A stretch of 64,000 bases of DNA from Pseudooceanicola algae (GTDB lineage: Bacteria > Pseudomonadota > Alphaproteobacteria > Rhodobacterales > Rhodobacteraceae), in contig NZ_CP060436.1 of assembly GCF_003590145.2 (NCBI RefSeq), positions 1,150,001 through 1,214,000 on the forward strand, in the 5' to 3' direction. The position numbers and the translations under genes are program-made. Shown in pieces: positions 45,651 through 55,972 of this stretch; position 1 is the first letter of the stretch; each line of letters opens with the position of its first letter. The notes beneath the pieces were generated by a model that was given only the letters and a program-made list of their open reading frames with translations, ran no database searches and was not told the origin of the DNA.

Positions 45651-46288
45651 AGCATCGCTTCCCTTCGTTTTTCGGCCCCATACCAGGCCCAGAGCATCCG
45701 GGCCGCGACGCCGCGCCAGGGCGACCAGGCGGTGCCTCGGGCGCGCAGGGCGGCTTCGGCAGGGCGGTCCTGCAAGCCGTAAAGGAGGCGCGTGGCCTCC
45801 TGCAAGGCCAGATCGCCGGCGGGCAGGATATCGGCGCGACCAAGCGCGGTGGTGGCATAGATCTCGGCCGTCCAACGCCCGATGCCGGGCAGCGCGGTCA
45901 GGCGGGCAAGGACGCTATCGTCGGGCAGCGCGGCAAGGGCGGGGAAATCCATCTCCGCTTCGGCCAGCGCCAGGGCATAGCGGATCTTGGGACGGCTGAA
46001 GCCGATGGCGCGCAGCCCCTCTTCGCCCGCCGTCATGACCGCTTGTGGCGTGGTCAGCCCTGCCTGTTCCACCCGCCCCCAGATCGCCGCCGCCGAAGCG
46101 GTCGAGACCTGCTGGCCGGTGATCGCCTGCAACAGCGTGGCAAAGCCTTCGGCGCGGCGGCGCAGGGGCGGCGGCGGCAGGGTCGCGGCGATCCGGGCCA
46201 TGCCTGCGTCGCGCGCGGCCAGCCAGGTCATGCCCTCGGCCAGAACGGCCTCATCCGTCAGGATGCGGCCTATAGGGTCCGAAGCCAT
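45647..46288 (-). CDS. DNA-3-methyladenine glycosylase II (AlkA-like)
   Basis: This 213-residue base-excision glycosylase removes alkylated purines. It has the helix-hairpin-helix LTALPGIGRWTAEIYATTALG and the catalytic Asp in LPAGDLALQ. The N-terminal AlkA subdomain is absent, which is common in the shorter alphaproteobacterial enzymes. Its start lies 19 bp inside the end of the cobK gene, so it is read with the cobalamin genes. Confidence 0.9.
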   Translation of the reverse strand: MASDPIGRILTDEAVLAEGMTWLAARDAGMARIAATLPPPPLRRRAEGFATLLQAITGQQVSTASAAAIWGRVEQAGLTTPQAVMTAGEEGLRAIGFSRPKIRYALALAEAEMDFPALAALPDDSVLARLTALPGIGRWTAEIYATTALGRADILPAGDLALQEATRLLYGLQDRPAEAALRARGTAWSPWRGVAARMLWAWYGAEKRREAML

Positions 46289-46998
46289 GCCTCCGCCTCC
46301 TCTACAGTGGAAAGAACCCGGCAGGCCGGCAATGGCGGGCGGGCCAGCATCAGAACCGGCAGGCCAAGGTTGCGCGCCGCCAGTAGCTTCGGCCGCCCAC
46401 CGGCCCCCCCGGCGTTCTTGGCAACCAGCCAGTCGATCCTGCGGTCGCGCAGCAAGGCTTCTTCCTGCGTCAGGTCGAAGGGCGGGCGACCGACAAGATA
46501 GGCGCCCTCGTAGGGAAACGGCTCCTGCGGCGGATCGACCACGCGCAGGAAAAGCTGCCGCCCCGGCGCAAGGGAGGCGAAATCCGCCAGGGTGCTGCGC
46601 CCGGTCGCCAGAAAGACCCGCGCGCCGGTTGGAATATGTCCGCTGCCCTCTTGCGCCCCGGCGACCGTGGTCCAGCGATCCCCCGGTTCCGCCTGCCAGC
46701 CCGGGCGGTTCAGCAGGGCATGGGGCAGGCCGAGATCTGCACAGACCCGCGCGCTGCGCGCCGAGATCCGGGCGGCAAAGGGATGCGTCGCGTCCAGCAC
46801 AGCCGAGATACCCGCCTGTTCGAGATAGCTTCGAAAGCCTCCTTCGCCGCCAAAGCCCCCGATGCGCAACGGCAGCGGCTGGGGCGCGGGGCGCCGCAGC
46901 GCCCCGGCAAGCGAGACGACGGCGGGCCTGCCCGCCCGAGCGAGCTTGCCCGCGATCTGACGCGCTTCGCCCGTGCCACCAAGGACCAGCACCGTCAT
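46270..46998 (-). CDS. cobK: Precorrin-6A reductase
   Basis: The 242-residue CobK/CbiJ enzyme reduces the precorrin-6A (or cobalt-precorrin-6A) macrocycle with NADPH. The N-terminal VLVLGGTGEARQIA, DATHPFAARIS and C-terminal DWLVAKNAGGAGGRPKLLAARNLG are characteristic. It overlaps cbiD by 4 bp upstream and alkA by 19 bp downstream. Confidence 0.94.
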   Translation of the reverse strand: MTVLVLGGTGEARQIAGKLARAGRPAVVSLAGALRRPAPQPLPLRIGGFGGEGGFRSYLEQAGISAVLDATHPFAARISARSARVCADLGLPHALLNRPGWQAEPGDRWTTVAGAQEGSGHIPTGARVFLATGRSTLADFASLAPGRQLFLRVVDPPQEPFPYEGAYLVGRPPFDLTQEEALLRDRRIDWLVAKNAGGAGGRPKLLAARNLGLPVLMLARPPLPACRVLSTVEEAEAWLRTL

Positions 46999-48065
46999 GC
47001 CCGCCCCACGATCTGCCCGGCGCGGTCGATGACCACTACGTCGACGCCTTGACCGGCAGGCAGACGGCGGCGCGCTTCAGCGAGGGCGGCGCCGGCTACG
47101 TGATCGCCAAAGACCGGGCCAAGGTGGTCCAGCACCGCCAGCGCGGTCTGCATTTCCGCGATCTCTGGTCGCCCGAAGACGTCGGCAAGGGTCGCGAAAT
47201 CGACCTGGCTGCGCCCGGAATGCAGATCGCCCGCGCCCTGGCCAAGCTTGGTCAGCTTGCCGATTCCACCGGCAATGGTCACATGCTCGACCGGATGGGC
47301 CGAAAGGTATTTCAGCAACCCACCGGCGAAATCCCCCATGTCCAGCATGGCGTGGTCGGGCAGATCGTACAGCTCTTGCACGACCCTTTCAGAGGTCGCC
47401 CCGTCGCCCCGCCACATGGCGCTGCCCCCGGCCCGCGCCACATCCACCCCGCGGTGGATCGAGGCGATCCAGGCCGAACAGGAAAACGGCCGCACCACCC
47501 CCGTGGTCCCGAGGATAGACAGACCGCCGAGAATGCCCAGTCTCGGGTTCCAGGTCTGCGCGGCAAGCGCCTCTCCGTCCCGAACGGAGACGGTGATTTC
47601 CGCGTCGAGGTCCCGCCCGTGCAGGGCGGCCATATCGCGCAGGACCTCCTCCATCATCTGGCGCGGGACCGGGTTGATGGCCGCCGCGCCGACGGGCAGC
47701 GGCAGGCCGGGGCGGGTCACGGTGCCGACACCCGGCCCGGCGACAAAACGGATGCCCTGCCCGCCCGGTGCGACGCGGCAGCGGACCAGGGCGCCATGGG
47801 TCACGTCCGGGTCATCGCCCGCGTCCTTGATGATCGCGGCCTCCGCCCAATCGTCACCGACAACAAGATCCTCGATGGTGAAAACAGGTGTCTCACCACG
47901 CGGCAGGCGCAGGCCGACGCTGTCCGGCCGGGTCCCGGACCATAGCGCCAGCAGGGCCGTCTTCAGCGCCGCCGTTGCACAGGCCCCGGTTGTCCAGCCA
48001 CGCCGCAGGGTCGGGTCCGCGCCCCGGCCCCTGGAATTGCTTGATCCTGTCCCCTCTCGGCTCAT
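46995..48065 (-). CDS. cbiD: Cobalt-precorrin-5B C1-methyltransferase
   Basis: CbiD methylates C1 of the corrin ring using SAM. The 356-residue protein shows LRRGWTTGACATAALKTAL near the N-terminus, VTRPGLPLPVGAAAINPVPR and VTIAGGIGKLTKLGQGAGDLHS. CbiD is classed with the cobalt-early route, while its neighbour CobB and the aerobic lifestyle of relatives suggest a late-cobalt route, so the pathway may be mixed. The start at 48065 is 104 bp from the divergent cobA. I see no cobalamin riboswitch in that gap. Confidence 0.93.
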   Translation of the reverse strand: MSREGTGSSNSRGRGADPTLRRGWTTGACATAALKTALLALWSGTRPDSVGLRLPRGETPVFTIEDLVVGDDWAEAAIIKDAGDDPDVTHGALVRCRVAPGGQGIRFVAGPGVGTVTRPGLPLPVGAAAINPVPRQMMEEVLRDMAALHGRDLDAEITVSVRDGEALAAQTWNPRLGILGGLSILGTTGVVRPFSCSAWIASIHRGVDVARAGGSAMWRGDGATSERVVQELYDLPDHAMLDMGDFAGGLLKYLSAHPVEHVTIAGGIGKLTKLGQGAGDLHSGRSQVDFATLADVFGRPEIAEMQTALAVLDHLGPVFGDHVAGAALAEARRRLPAGQGVDVVVIDRAGQIVGRA

Positions 48066-48168
48066 CTGCCTGCCTCGGTCCTTCTGAATGCCCTGCCGCC
48101 CCGGCGCCGGTTCCCGAAGCCACTTCAACCTGTTGCGCCCCGGCGGGGCAAGCGGGCATATTGCGGCG

Positions 48169-49017
48169 ATGAACGACTCGAACCTTCCTGCGGGCAATTG
48201 GCCCGAGATGCTGCCCGGATGGGTCTGGCTGTGCGGTGCCGGTCCCGGCGATCCCGGCCTGATGACCCTGCATGGGCTGAACGCCCTGCGCCAGGCCGAC
48301 GTGGTGATCTATGACGCGCTGGTTGCGAAGGAGATCCTCGACTGGGCGCCGGGGGCCGAGCATCTTTACGCGGGCAAGCGCGGTGGCAAGCCTTCGGCAA
48401 AGCAGCGCGACATCTCGTTGCAGCTGGTGGACCTGGCGCGGGCCGGCAAGCGGGTGCTGCGGCTGAAAGGCGGCGACCCCTTCGTCTTCGGGCGCGGCGG
48501 AGAAGAGGCGCAGACCCTGATCCAGCATGGCGTGCCCTTCCGCATCCTGCCCGGCATCAGCGCCGGGATCGGCGGGCTGGCCTATGCGGGCATCCCCGTG
48601 ACCCACCGCGACGTGAACCAGTCGGTCACCTTCGTTACCGGCCATGACCAGACCGGAGAGGCCCCCGGATCGCTGAACTGGCGCGCCATTGCCGAAGGCG
48701 CCCAGGTTCTGGTCATCTACATGGGCATGAAACACGCCCGCCGCATCGCCGACAACCTGATCGAAGCGGGGCGATCCCCCGATGAACCCGCCGCCGTTGT
48801 CACCAATGCGACCACGGCCGCGCAACAGGTGCTGGAAACCACGCTGGGGCGGATGGCCGACGATATCGCGGCCTCGGATCTGGCACCGCCGGCGATCCTT
48901 TGCATCGGGCGGTCGGTGCTGATGCGTCAGGTGCTCGACTGGCAGGCGCTGGCGCAGGGCATGGCGCCGCGTGATCTCGACCCGCTCGGGCGGGGGCGCC
49001 CGGCCGAAATCTCGTGA
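48169..49017 (+). CDS. cobA: Uroporphyrinogen-III C-methyltransferase
   Basis: This SUMT enzyme adds two methyl groups to uroporphyrinogen III to make precorrin-2. The 282-residue protein has VWLCGAGPGDPGLMTLHGL, the VLRLKGGDPFVFGRGGEE signature and GISAGIGGLAYAGIPVTHR. There is no CysG-type fusion. The next gene, cobB, begins 4 bp before its stop. Confidence 0.96.
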   Translation: MNDSNLPAGNWPEMLPGWVWLCGAGPGDPGLMTLHGLNALRQADVVIYDALVAKEILDWAPGAEHLYAGKRGGKPSAKQRDISLQLVDLARAGKRVLRLKGGDPFVFGRGGEEAQTLIQHGVPFRILPGISAGIGGLAYAGIPVTHRDVNQSVTFVTGHDQTGEAPGSLNWRAIAEGAQVLVIYMGMKHARRIADNLIEAGRSPDEPAAVVTNATTAAQQVLETTLGRMADDIAASDLAPPAILCIGRSVLMRQVLDWQALAQGMAPRDLDPLGRGRPAEIS

Positions 49018-50297
49018 AAGGGCTGATCCTTGCCGCGCCCGGATCCGGTGCGGGCAAGACGACGGTGACCCTGGCGCTGTTGCGCCTGCTCAGCCGTCAG
49101 GGGATCGCGCTGCGCGGTGCAAAGTCCGGACCCGATTACATCGACCCCCGGTTTCACGAGGCCGCCTGCGGCGCACCGAGCCTGAACCTTGATGCCTGGG
49201 CGATGACGCCGGACAGGCTGCTGACCCTGGCGCATCGCGGCACGGCGGATCTGCTGGTGATCGAAGGTGCCATGGGCCTGTTCGACGGCGCCCCCCCCGA
49301 GGGCCGCGGCGCGGTGGCGGATCTGGCGCGGGGACTGGGCCTTCCGGTCGTCCTGGTGGTCGATTGCGCGAAAATGGCGCAAAGCATCGCGCCGCTGGTC
49401 GCGGGTTTTGCAGGTTTTGACCCGCAGGTGCGCCTGGCCGGGGTGATCCTGAACCGCGTCGGCTCGCCCCGCCACGAAGGGATGCTGCGCCGCGCCCTCG
49501 CCCCGCTTGGCCTGCCGGTGCTGGGCTGCCTGCCGCGCCGCGCCGACCTTGGCCTGCCCGAACGCCATCTGGGCCTTGTCCAGGCGGGCGAGACCCCGGG
49601 GCTTGGGGACTTTCTGGAGCGCGCTGCCGATGCCCTGACCGACGGCATCACGGAAGCGTTCGACAGTGCCGCGCTGCTTGATCTCGCGACGCCTCTGCCC
49701 CGGGCCGGGCCTGAGAGCTGCCCGCCGCCGCCCGCACAACGGATCGCCGTGGCGCAGGATGCCGCATTTGCCTTTGCCTATCCGCATCTGCTGGGGGATT
49801 GGCGGCTGGCCGGGGCCGAGGTGCAGATGTTTTCGCCCCTGGCCGATGATCCGGTGCCGGAGGCCGAGCTGATTTATCTGCCCGGTGGCTATCCGGAACT
49901 GCACGCCGGTCGCCTGGCTGCCAACCACCGCTTTCTGGAAAGCCTTAGGTGTGCGTCGGAAAATACTGATATTTATGGGGAATGTGGTGGTTACATGACG
50001 CTGGGGGATGGGCTGGTCGACGCACATGGCACGCGCCACGCCATGGCCGGTCTGCTGCGGCTCGAAACCAGCTTTGCCAGCCGTCGCCTGCACCTGGGCT
50101 ATCGCAGCCTCGACGCGGCAAAGGGACCTTTCGCCGGCCGCTGGCGCGGGCATGAGTTTCACTATGCGACCACTCTTAGCGCGAAAGGGGAACCGCTGTT
50201 TGCCGCCCGGGACTCCGAAGGCGGCGCCCTGTCTGCCATGGGTCTGCGTGCAGGACGGGTCTGCGGCAGCTTCGCCCATCTGATAGCGCCGATCTGA
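49014..50297 (+). CDS. cobB: Cobyrinate/hydrogenobyrinate a,c-diamide synthase
   Basis: The 427-residue amidotransferase uses glutamine and ATP to amidate the a and c side chains of the corrin ring. It has the ATP motif APGSGAGKTTVTLAL (residues 8-22) and a class-I glutaminase domain with the nucleophile Cys in YGECGGYMTLGDG (near residue 325). The start is GTG at 49014, in a GTGA overlap with cobA. Codons around the glutaminase nucleophile (49945-50000) are unusually AT-rich for this gene. Confidence 0.95.
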   Translation: MKGLILAAPGSGAGKTTVTLALLRLLSRQGIALRGAKSGPDYIDPRFHEAACGAPSLNLDAWAMTPDRLLTLAHRGTADLLVIEGAMGLFDGAPPEGRGAVADLARGLGLPVVLVVDCAKMAQSIAPLVAGFAGFDPQVRLAGVILNRVGSPRHEGMLRRALAPLGLPVLGCLPRRADLGLPERHLGLVQAGETPGLGDFLERAADALTDGITEAFDSAALLDLATPLPRAGPESCPPPPAQRIAVAQDAAFAFAYPHLLGDWRLAGAEVQMFSPLADDPVPEAELIYLPGGYPELHAGRLAANHRFLESLRCASENTDIYGECGGYMTLGDGLVDAHGTRHAMAGLLRLETSFASRRLHLGYRSLDAAKGPFAGRWRGHEFHYATTLSAKGEPLFAARDSEGGALSAMGLRAGRVCGSFAHLIAPI

Positions 50298-50435
50298 TCC
50301 AAGCCGTCCGATCCCAACAACTGGTCCTGTGCCCAAGGATGTCGCCCCTGAAACCGGGCAAAGCGCGGGCCGAGTGCCCGGATGTGCGTTTTCGCGCTCT
50401 TGCCGGTTTGGCCGGGCGCGCTTACGGAGATCGCC

Positions 50436-51668
50436 ATGACAGAGACCAGCCAGATCCCCGACGATTCCCGCGCCCGCCGCAACGTGGTGGTGTTAGTGCT
50501 TGCCCAGGCGATCCTGGGCGCGCAAATGCCGATGATGTTCACCATCGCGGGTCTGGCGGGGCAGAGCCTTGCGCCCAATCCCTGCCTCGCGACCCTGCCG
50601 ATCTCGCTGATCGTGCTCGGCTCGATGCTGGCGGCAACACCGATGTCGGCGCTGATGCAGCGGTTCGGCCGCCGGACGGGGTTTGTCACCGGCACGATGT
50701 TCGGCGCGCTTGGCACCGTGACCGCGGCCTATGGGCTGTATCAGGCGAGCTTTGGCCTGTTCCTGGCGGGCTCGATGCTGACCGGGGTCTATATGTCCGC
50801 CCAGGGGTTCTACCGCTTCGCCGCGACCGATACCGCATCCGATGCCTTCCGGCCCAAGGCGATTTCGCTGGTCATGGCCGGCGGTCTGGCCGCCGCGGTC
50901 ATCGGGCCACAGTTGATCAAGGTCACGGCCGAAGCCATGGTGGTGCCCTTCCTTGGCGCTTACGTGACCATGGTGGCGCTGAACCTTGGCGGGGCCTTCC
51001 TGTTTGCCTTCCTTGATATTCCACGCCCGCCGCGCCCGGAAAAGGATGCTCCGAAGGGGCGCAGCCGGCGCGAGCTGATCAAAACGCCGCGCATCGCCGT
51101 GGCGGTGATCTGCGCCACGGTCAGCTACATGCTGATGAACCTGGTGATGACCTCGACCCCGCTGGCGGTGGTGGGCTGCGGCTATACCGCCGGGACGGCG
51201 GCGGACGTGGTGACCAGCCATGTTCTGGCGATGTATATCCCGAGCTTCTTCACCGGCCATCTGATCGCCCGGTTCGGGGTCGAACGGATCATGGGCATTG
51301 GCCTGGCGATCCTTGCCGGGGCCGGGCTGGTCGGCTTGCAGGGAGTCGAGCTGGGCAATTTCTTTGGCGCGCTGGTGCTGCTGGGGATCGGGTGGAACTT
51401 CGGCTTCATCGGGGCCACGACCATGCTGGCCGGCGCGCACCGTCCCGAGGAACGAGGCCGGATGCAGGGTCTGAACGACCTGATCGTCTTTGGCGGCGTG
51501 ACCCTGGCCTCGCTGGCCTCGGGCGGGTTGATGAATTGTTCGGGCGGCACGCCGCAGGCTGGATGGTCGGCCGTGAACCTGGCCATGGCGCCGCTGCTGG
51601 CACTGGCGGGGGGCGCGTTGATCTGGCTGGTGCTGCGGCCACGGGACGGCGAAGACACCGCTGGCTGA
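50436..51668 (+). CDS. MFS transporter
   Basis: The 410-residue carrier has twelve predicted membrane segments, an MFS loop motif variant (LMQRFGRRTGF) between TM2 and TM3, and a Cys-containing TM region (VVGCGYTAGTAADVVTSH). The start at 50436 follows GGAG. It begins 138 bp after cobB on the same strand, but nothing ties it to corrinoids. The substrate is unknown. Confidence 0.88.
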   Translation: MTETSQIPDDSRARRNVVVLVLAQAILGAQMPMMFTIAGLAGQSLAPNPCLATLPISLIVLGSMLAATPMSALMQRFGRRTGFVTGTMFGALGTVTAAYGLYQASFGLFLAGSMLTGVYMSAQGFYRFAATDTASDAFRPKAISLVMAGGLAAAVIGPQLIKVTAEAMVVPFLGAYVTMVALNLGGAFLFAFLDIPRPPRPEKDAPKGRSRRELIKTPRIAVAVICATVSYMLMNLVMTSTPLAVVGCGYTAGTAADVVTSHVLAMYIPSFFTGHLIARFGVERIMGIGLAILAGAGLVGLQGVELGNFFGALVLLGIGWNFGFIGATTMLAGAHRPEERGRMQGLNDLIVFGGVTLASLASGGLMNCSGGTPQAGWSAVNLAMAPLLALAGGALIWLVLRPRDGEDTAG

Positions 51669-51679
51669 GCCGGTTGAAG

Positions 51680-51747
51680 CTGGCAGAGGGGCTCTGCCCC
51701 AGGCCGCGCGGGCGCGGCCTTCCCCGGGATATTTGTAACAGGGAAAC
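51680..51747 (+). repeat. Composite intergenic repeat, copy 2
   Basis: A GGGGC-TCT-GCCCC hairpin, a second GC stem, then the core CCCCGGGATATTTGTAACAG plus GGAAAC. It starts 12 bp after the MFS stop codon and ends 10 bp before the stop of the converging next gene, so it is probably a two-way transcript end. Confidence 0.7.
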
Positions 51748-51756
51748 CTTGAGGGT

Positions 51757-52566
51757 TTACCAGCGGCCGAGGAGGGCTGCCCGGGTGAGGTCGAAGCGCG
51801 CGCGCAGGGGGGTTGGCGCGAGGGTGCCGGATTTCACCGCTGCGGGATTTCGCGCGGCGCGGGTGAGCAGGGTCGCGGATTCGGGCAGGCCGAAGAACAG
51901 GGCCGCCTGGGTTGACGCAATCTGCGTTCGGCGGGTGCGGGCACGGGTGATGGCCTCAAGCCCTTCACGCGCGAGGTTGGCCACGGTTTCGGGGCGGCCA
52001 TCGGGCAACGGCTGACGCCCGGAGGCTTCGAGTTCGGGGATGGCGGCGAACCAATTGGCGAGGCCGATCGCAAAGCCCGCATCCGAAGCGAGGCTTTCTT
52101 CCAGCGGATCGCCCAGCATCAGCGCCCCGGCCCGCAGCAGGTGGCCCGAGGTCGCGTCGAGATAGGCGCGGAAATGGGCCTCATCGGCAAAGGGTTCCTT
52201 CCAGATGTCCCAGCGGCGCGCATCGATCAGCGCATCGAGCCAGGGGGTCGCATGGGTCGGAAGGCTGAGCGCCAGGGGGGTGACGACCTCATGCCGGCGG
52301 ATGGCAGTGCCATCGCGGCCTTCGCGGGCGATTTCATCCAGCGCGTCGCGCCACCATTGCAGGCGCATTTCCGCGATCATCGGTTCCTGGGTGACCCAGG
52401 GGGCGCGCGCGACCTCTATGTTGAACGCATAGAGCGGAAAGAGTGCATGACGCACCGCAAGCGGCGCGGCCATGGCCTGACGGAACCGGTCGGGATCGGC
52501 CCGTTCGACGATGCCGGCGCAGGCCGTCAGGTCTTCGGTCCAGTCAGGGAGGGGCGTTTCGGCCAA
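51757..52566 (-). CDS. Squalene/phytoene synthase family protein (NDUFAF6-like)
   Basis: The 269-residue protein has the all-helical prenyl-synthase fold signatures (LYAFNIEVARAPWV, MRLQWWRDALDEI, and YLDATSGHLLRAGALM). The first Asp-rich motif is reduced and the second canonical D-x-x-x-D is not evident. It is therefore closer to the mitochondrial complex I assembly factor NDUFAF6 and its alphaproteobacterial relatives than to a carotenoid enzyme. No carotenoid genes are nearby. cimA lies 47 bp upstream. Confidence 0.82.
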   Translation of the reverse strand: MAETPLPDWTEDLTACAGIVERADPDRFRQAMAAPLAVRHALFPLYAFNIEVARAPWVTQEPMIAEMRLQWWRDALDEIAREGRDGTAIRRHEVVTPLALSLPTHATPWLDALIDARRWDIWKEPFADEAHFRAYLDATSGHLLRAGALMLGDPLEESLASDAGFAIGLANWFAAIPELEASGRQPLPDGRPETVANLAREGLEAITRARTRRTQIASTQAALFFGLPESATLLTRAARNPAAVKSGTLAPTPLRARFDLTRAALLGRW

Positions 52567-52613
52567 GGGGCTATCCTTCGGGTTCGGCCTGAGGTGAGGC
52601 CTCGCGTGGTTGG

Positions 52614-54251
52614 TCAGTCGGCGGCGGGCGCATCCAGCAGCGCGGCATGGGCGTGCAGCAGTTTCCAGGAGAGCGCATCCAGCAGCGCCTCGAAAGAGGC
52701 GTCGATTATGTTGGCGGAGACACCGACCGTCGACCAGCGCTGCCCCTGCCCGTCTTCGCTGTCGATGATGACACGCGTGACCGCGCCGGTGCCGCCATGG
52801 GTGATGCGGACCTTGAAGTCGACCAGCCGGACCTCGGCGATCAGGTCCTGGTACTTGCCCAGATCCTTGGCCAGCGCGCGGGACAGCGCATCGACCGGGC
52901 CGCTGTCCTGTTCGGATGTTTCCAGGCTTTCAGCGACCGAAAGACGCTTTTCCCCATCCACATCGACCACCACCACCGCTTCGGAATAGGAGCGCACGGT
53001 GCCGGTTTCATCCTTGCGGCGCTCGACGGTGACGCGGTAGCGCTCGACCTCGAAAAAGCGGGGCATCTGGCCGAGGGCCCGACGGGCGAGCAGTTCGAAA
53101 CTGGCCTGGGCGCTGTCGTAGGTATAGCCCTGATCCTCGCGGCGCTTGACCTCGTTCAGGATCGCCGACAGGGCCGGATCGCCCTTTTCCACTTCCAGGC
53201 CCGCGTCCGCAAGGCGGCGGCGCAGGTTGGACTGGCCGGCCTGGTTGGACATCGGGATGACCCGTTCATTGCCGACCAGCGAGGGGTCGACATGTTCATA
53301 GGTCGTCGGGTCCTTCAGGATCGCCGAGGCATGCAGCCCCGCCTTGTGGGCAAAGGCCGAGGCGCCGACAAAGGGCGCCTGCTTGGTCGGCACGCGGTTC
53401 AGGATGTCGTCCAGCTGACGCGAGACGGTGACCAGCCCCTTCAGCGCCTCTTTCGCGACGCCGGTCTCATAGGCCGAGGCATAGGGTTCCTTCAGCAGCA
53501 GGATCGGCAACAGGGTGACGAGGTTGGCATTGCCGCAGCGCTCCCCGAGGCCGTTCAGCGTGCCCTGGATCTGGCGCGCCCCGGCATCGACGGCCGCCAG
53601 CGATCCGGCGACCGCGTTCGCGGTGTCGTTATGGGTATGGATGCCGAGCCTGTCGCCAGGAATGCCGGCGGAAATGACCTCGGCCACGATATCGTGGATC
53701 TCGACCGGCAGGGTGCCGCCGTTGGTGTCGCAGAGCACGATCCAGCGCGCCCCGGCGGTCAGGGCCGCCTGAAGGCATGACAGGGCATAGGCGCGGTTGG
53801 CCTTCCAGCCGTCAAAGAAATGCTCGGCGTCGAACAGGGCTTCGCGGCCCTGCGCCACCAGATGCGCGACCGAGCGCGAGATGTTGTCGACGTTATCGTC
53901 CAGAGAGATCCCGAGCGCCGTTGTGACGTGGAAATCATGGGTCTTGCCGACAAGGCAGACGGCGGGCGTGCCCGCATTGGTGACGGCGGCCAGCACATCG
54001 TCGTTTTCGGCGGAAACCCCGGCCCGCTTGGTCATGCCGAAGGCCGTGAGCGTGGCGCGGGTGGCCGGAGCTGCGTCGAAAAAGGCGCTGTCGGTGGGGT
54101 TGGCCCCGGGCCAGCCGCCTTCGATGTAATCCATGCCGAGGCGGTCGAGCATGCCGGCGATACGGATCTTTTCGGGGGTCGAGAACTGGACGCCCTGGGT
54201 CTGCTGCCCGTCGCGCAGGGTGGTGTCGTAGAGGTAAAGACGCGCGGTCAT
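52614..54251 (-). CDS. cimA: Citramalate synthase
   Basis: The 545-residue enzyme condenses pyruvate and acetyl-CoA to (R)-citramalate, feeding isoleucine synthesis without threonine. It starts LYLYDTTLRDGQQTQGVQFS (HMGL-like TIM barrel, with metal ligands HTHNDTANAVA near 205) and has a LeuA-type C-terminal dimer/allosteric domain (about 390-530). The ATG at 54251 was chosen because the conserved barrel begins there and GAGG lies 7 nt upstream. cysS ends 133 bp upstream on the same strand. Confidence 0.93.
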   Translation of the reverse strand: MTARLYLYDTTLRDGQQTQGVQFSTPEKIRIAGMLDRLGMDYIEGGWPGANPTDSAFFDAAPATRATLTAFGMTKRAGVSAENDDVLAAVTNAGTPAVCLVGKTHDFHVTTALGISLDDNVDNISRSVAHLVAQGREALFDAEHFFDGWKANRAYALSCLQAALTAGARWIVLCDTNGGTLPVEIHDIVAEVISAGIPGDRLGIHTHNDTANAVAGSLAAVDAGARQIQGTLNGLGERCGNANLVTLLPILLLKEPYASAYETGVAKEALKGLVTVSRQLDDILNRVPTKQAPFVGASAFAHKAGLHASAILKDPTTYEHVDPSLVGNERVIPMSNQAGQSNLRRRLADAGLEVEKGDPALSAILNEVKRREDQGYTYDSAQASFELLARRALGQMPRFFEVERYRVTVERRKDETGTVRSYSEAVVVVDVDGEKRLSVAESLETSEQDSGPVDALSRALAKDLGKYQDLIAEVRLVDFKVRITHGGTGAVTRVIIDSEDGQGQRWSTVGVSANIIDASFEALLDALSWKLLHAHAALLDAPAAD

Positions 54252-54384
54252 CGCTGGCCTCTTGGGTTGGTGTCTTGGTGTTCCTTGCGGCGCAGGCAGA
54301 TAGTCCCGGACGGGTCGCGGAGCGGCCCGGACAGCCCCCGACCTCCCCCCAGGAGGGCGCTGCCCATTATTTCTACACGAGACA

Positions 54385-55818
<1,434 letters not shown>

Positions 55819-55825
55819 GTCTTTT

Positions 55826-55913
55826 GTCCTCGTCCTCGCGCGCCAAAGGCACTTCGCCCGCGGGCGGCTTACAGGATCCTTTGGCAGAGGAAAACGAGGA
55901 AGCGGCCCGCGAG
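55826..55913 (-). promoter_or_regulatory. Structured cysS leader with mutually exclusive stems
   Basis: An 8-bp stem pairs 55842-55849 with 55878-55885 (GCCAAAGG). Outside it, two pairings cross and exclude each other: 55835-55840 with 55908-55913 (CTCGCG), or 55827-55833 with 55894-55900 (TCCTCGT), the latter covering the cysS ribosome site. The first lies directly after the Cys leader ORF, as expected for ribosome-sensitive control. Confidence 0.5.
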
Positions 55914-55920
55914 AATGCTC

Positions 55921-55965
55921 TCAGCAGGGAATGATGCAGCCGGTAATGAGGCAACGCTTCGTCAT
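55921..55965 (-). CDS. Candidate cysteine leader peptide of cysS
   Basis: The ORF encodes MTKRCLITGCIIPC: 14 residues with three cysteines, the last codon before TGA being TGC. No ribosome site precedes it, but a promoter-like pair places the transcription start at or within 2 nt of the ATG, so it would be leaderless, as trpL of Sinorhizobium is known to be. An in-frame ATG 12 nt further up overlaps the -10. The role as a sensor of charged tRNA-Cys is inferred from content and place. Confidence 0.5.
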   Translation of the reverse strand: MTKRCLITGCIIPC

Positions 55966-55972
55966 GGCAAGC

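Noticed and set aside
48066-48168. Possible cobalamin riboswitch between cbiD and cobA
   Set aside because: The gap is only 103 bp and has no B12-box-like sequence or the expected multi-stem core on either strand.
54252-54367. 38-codon ORF ending in an ATGA overlap with the cimA start
   Set aside because: No ribosome site, no amino-acid bias related to branched-chain synthesis, and the frame follows a G-rich hairpin sequence; probably chance.
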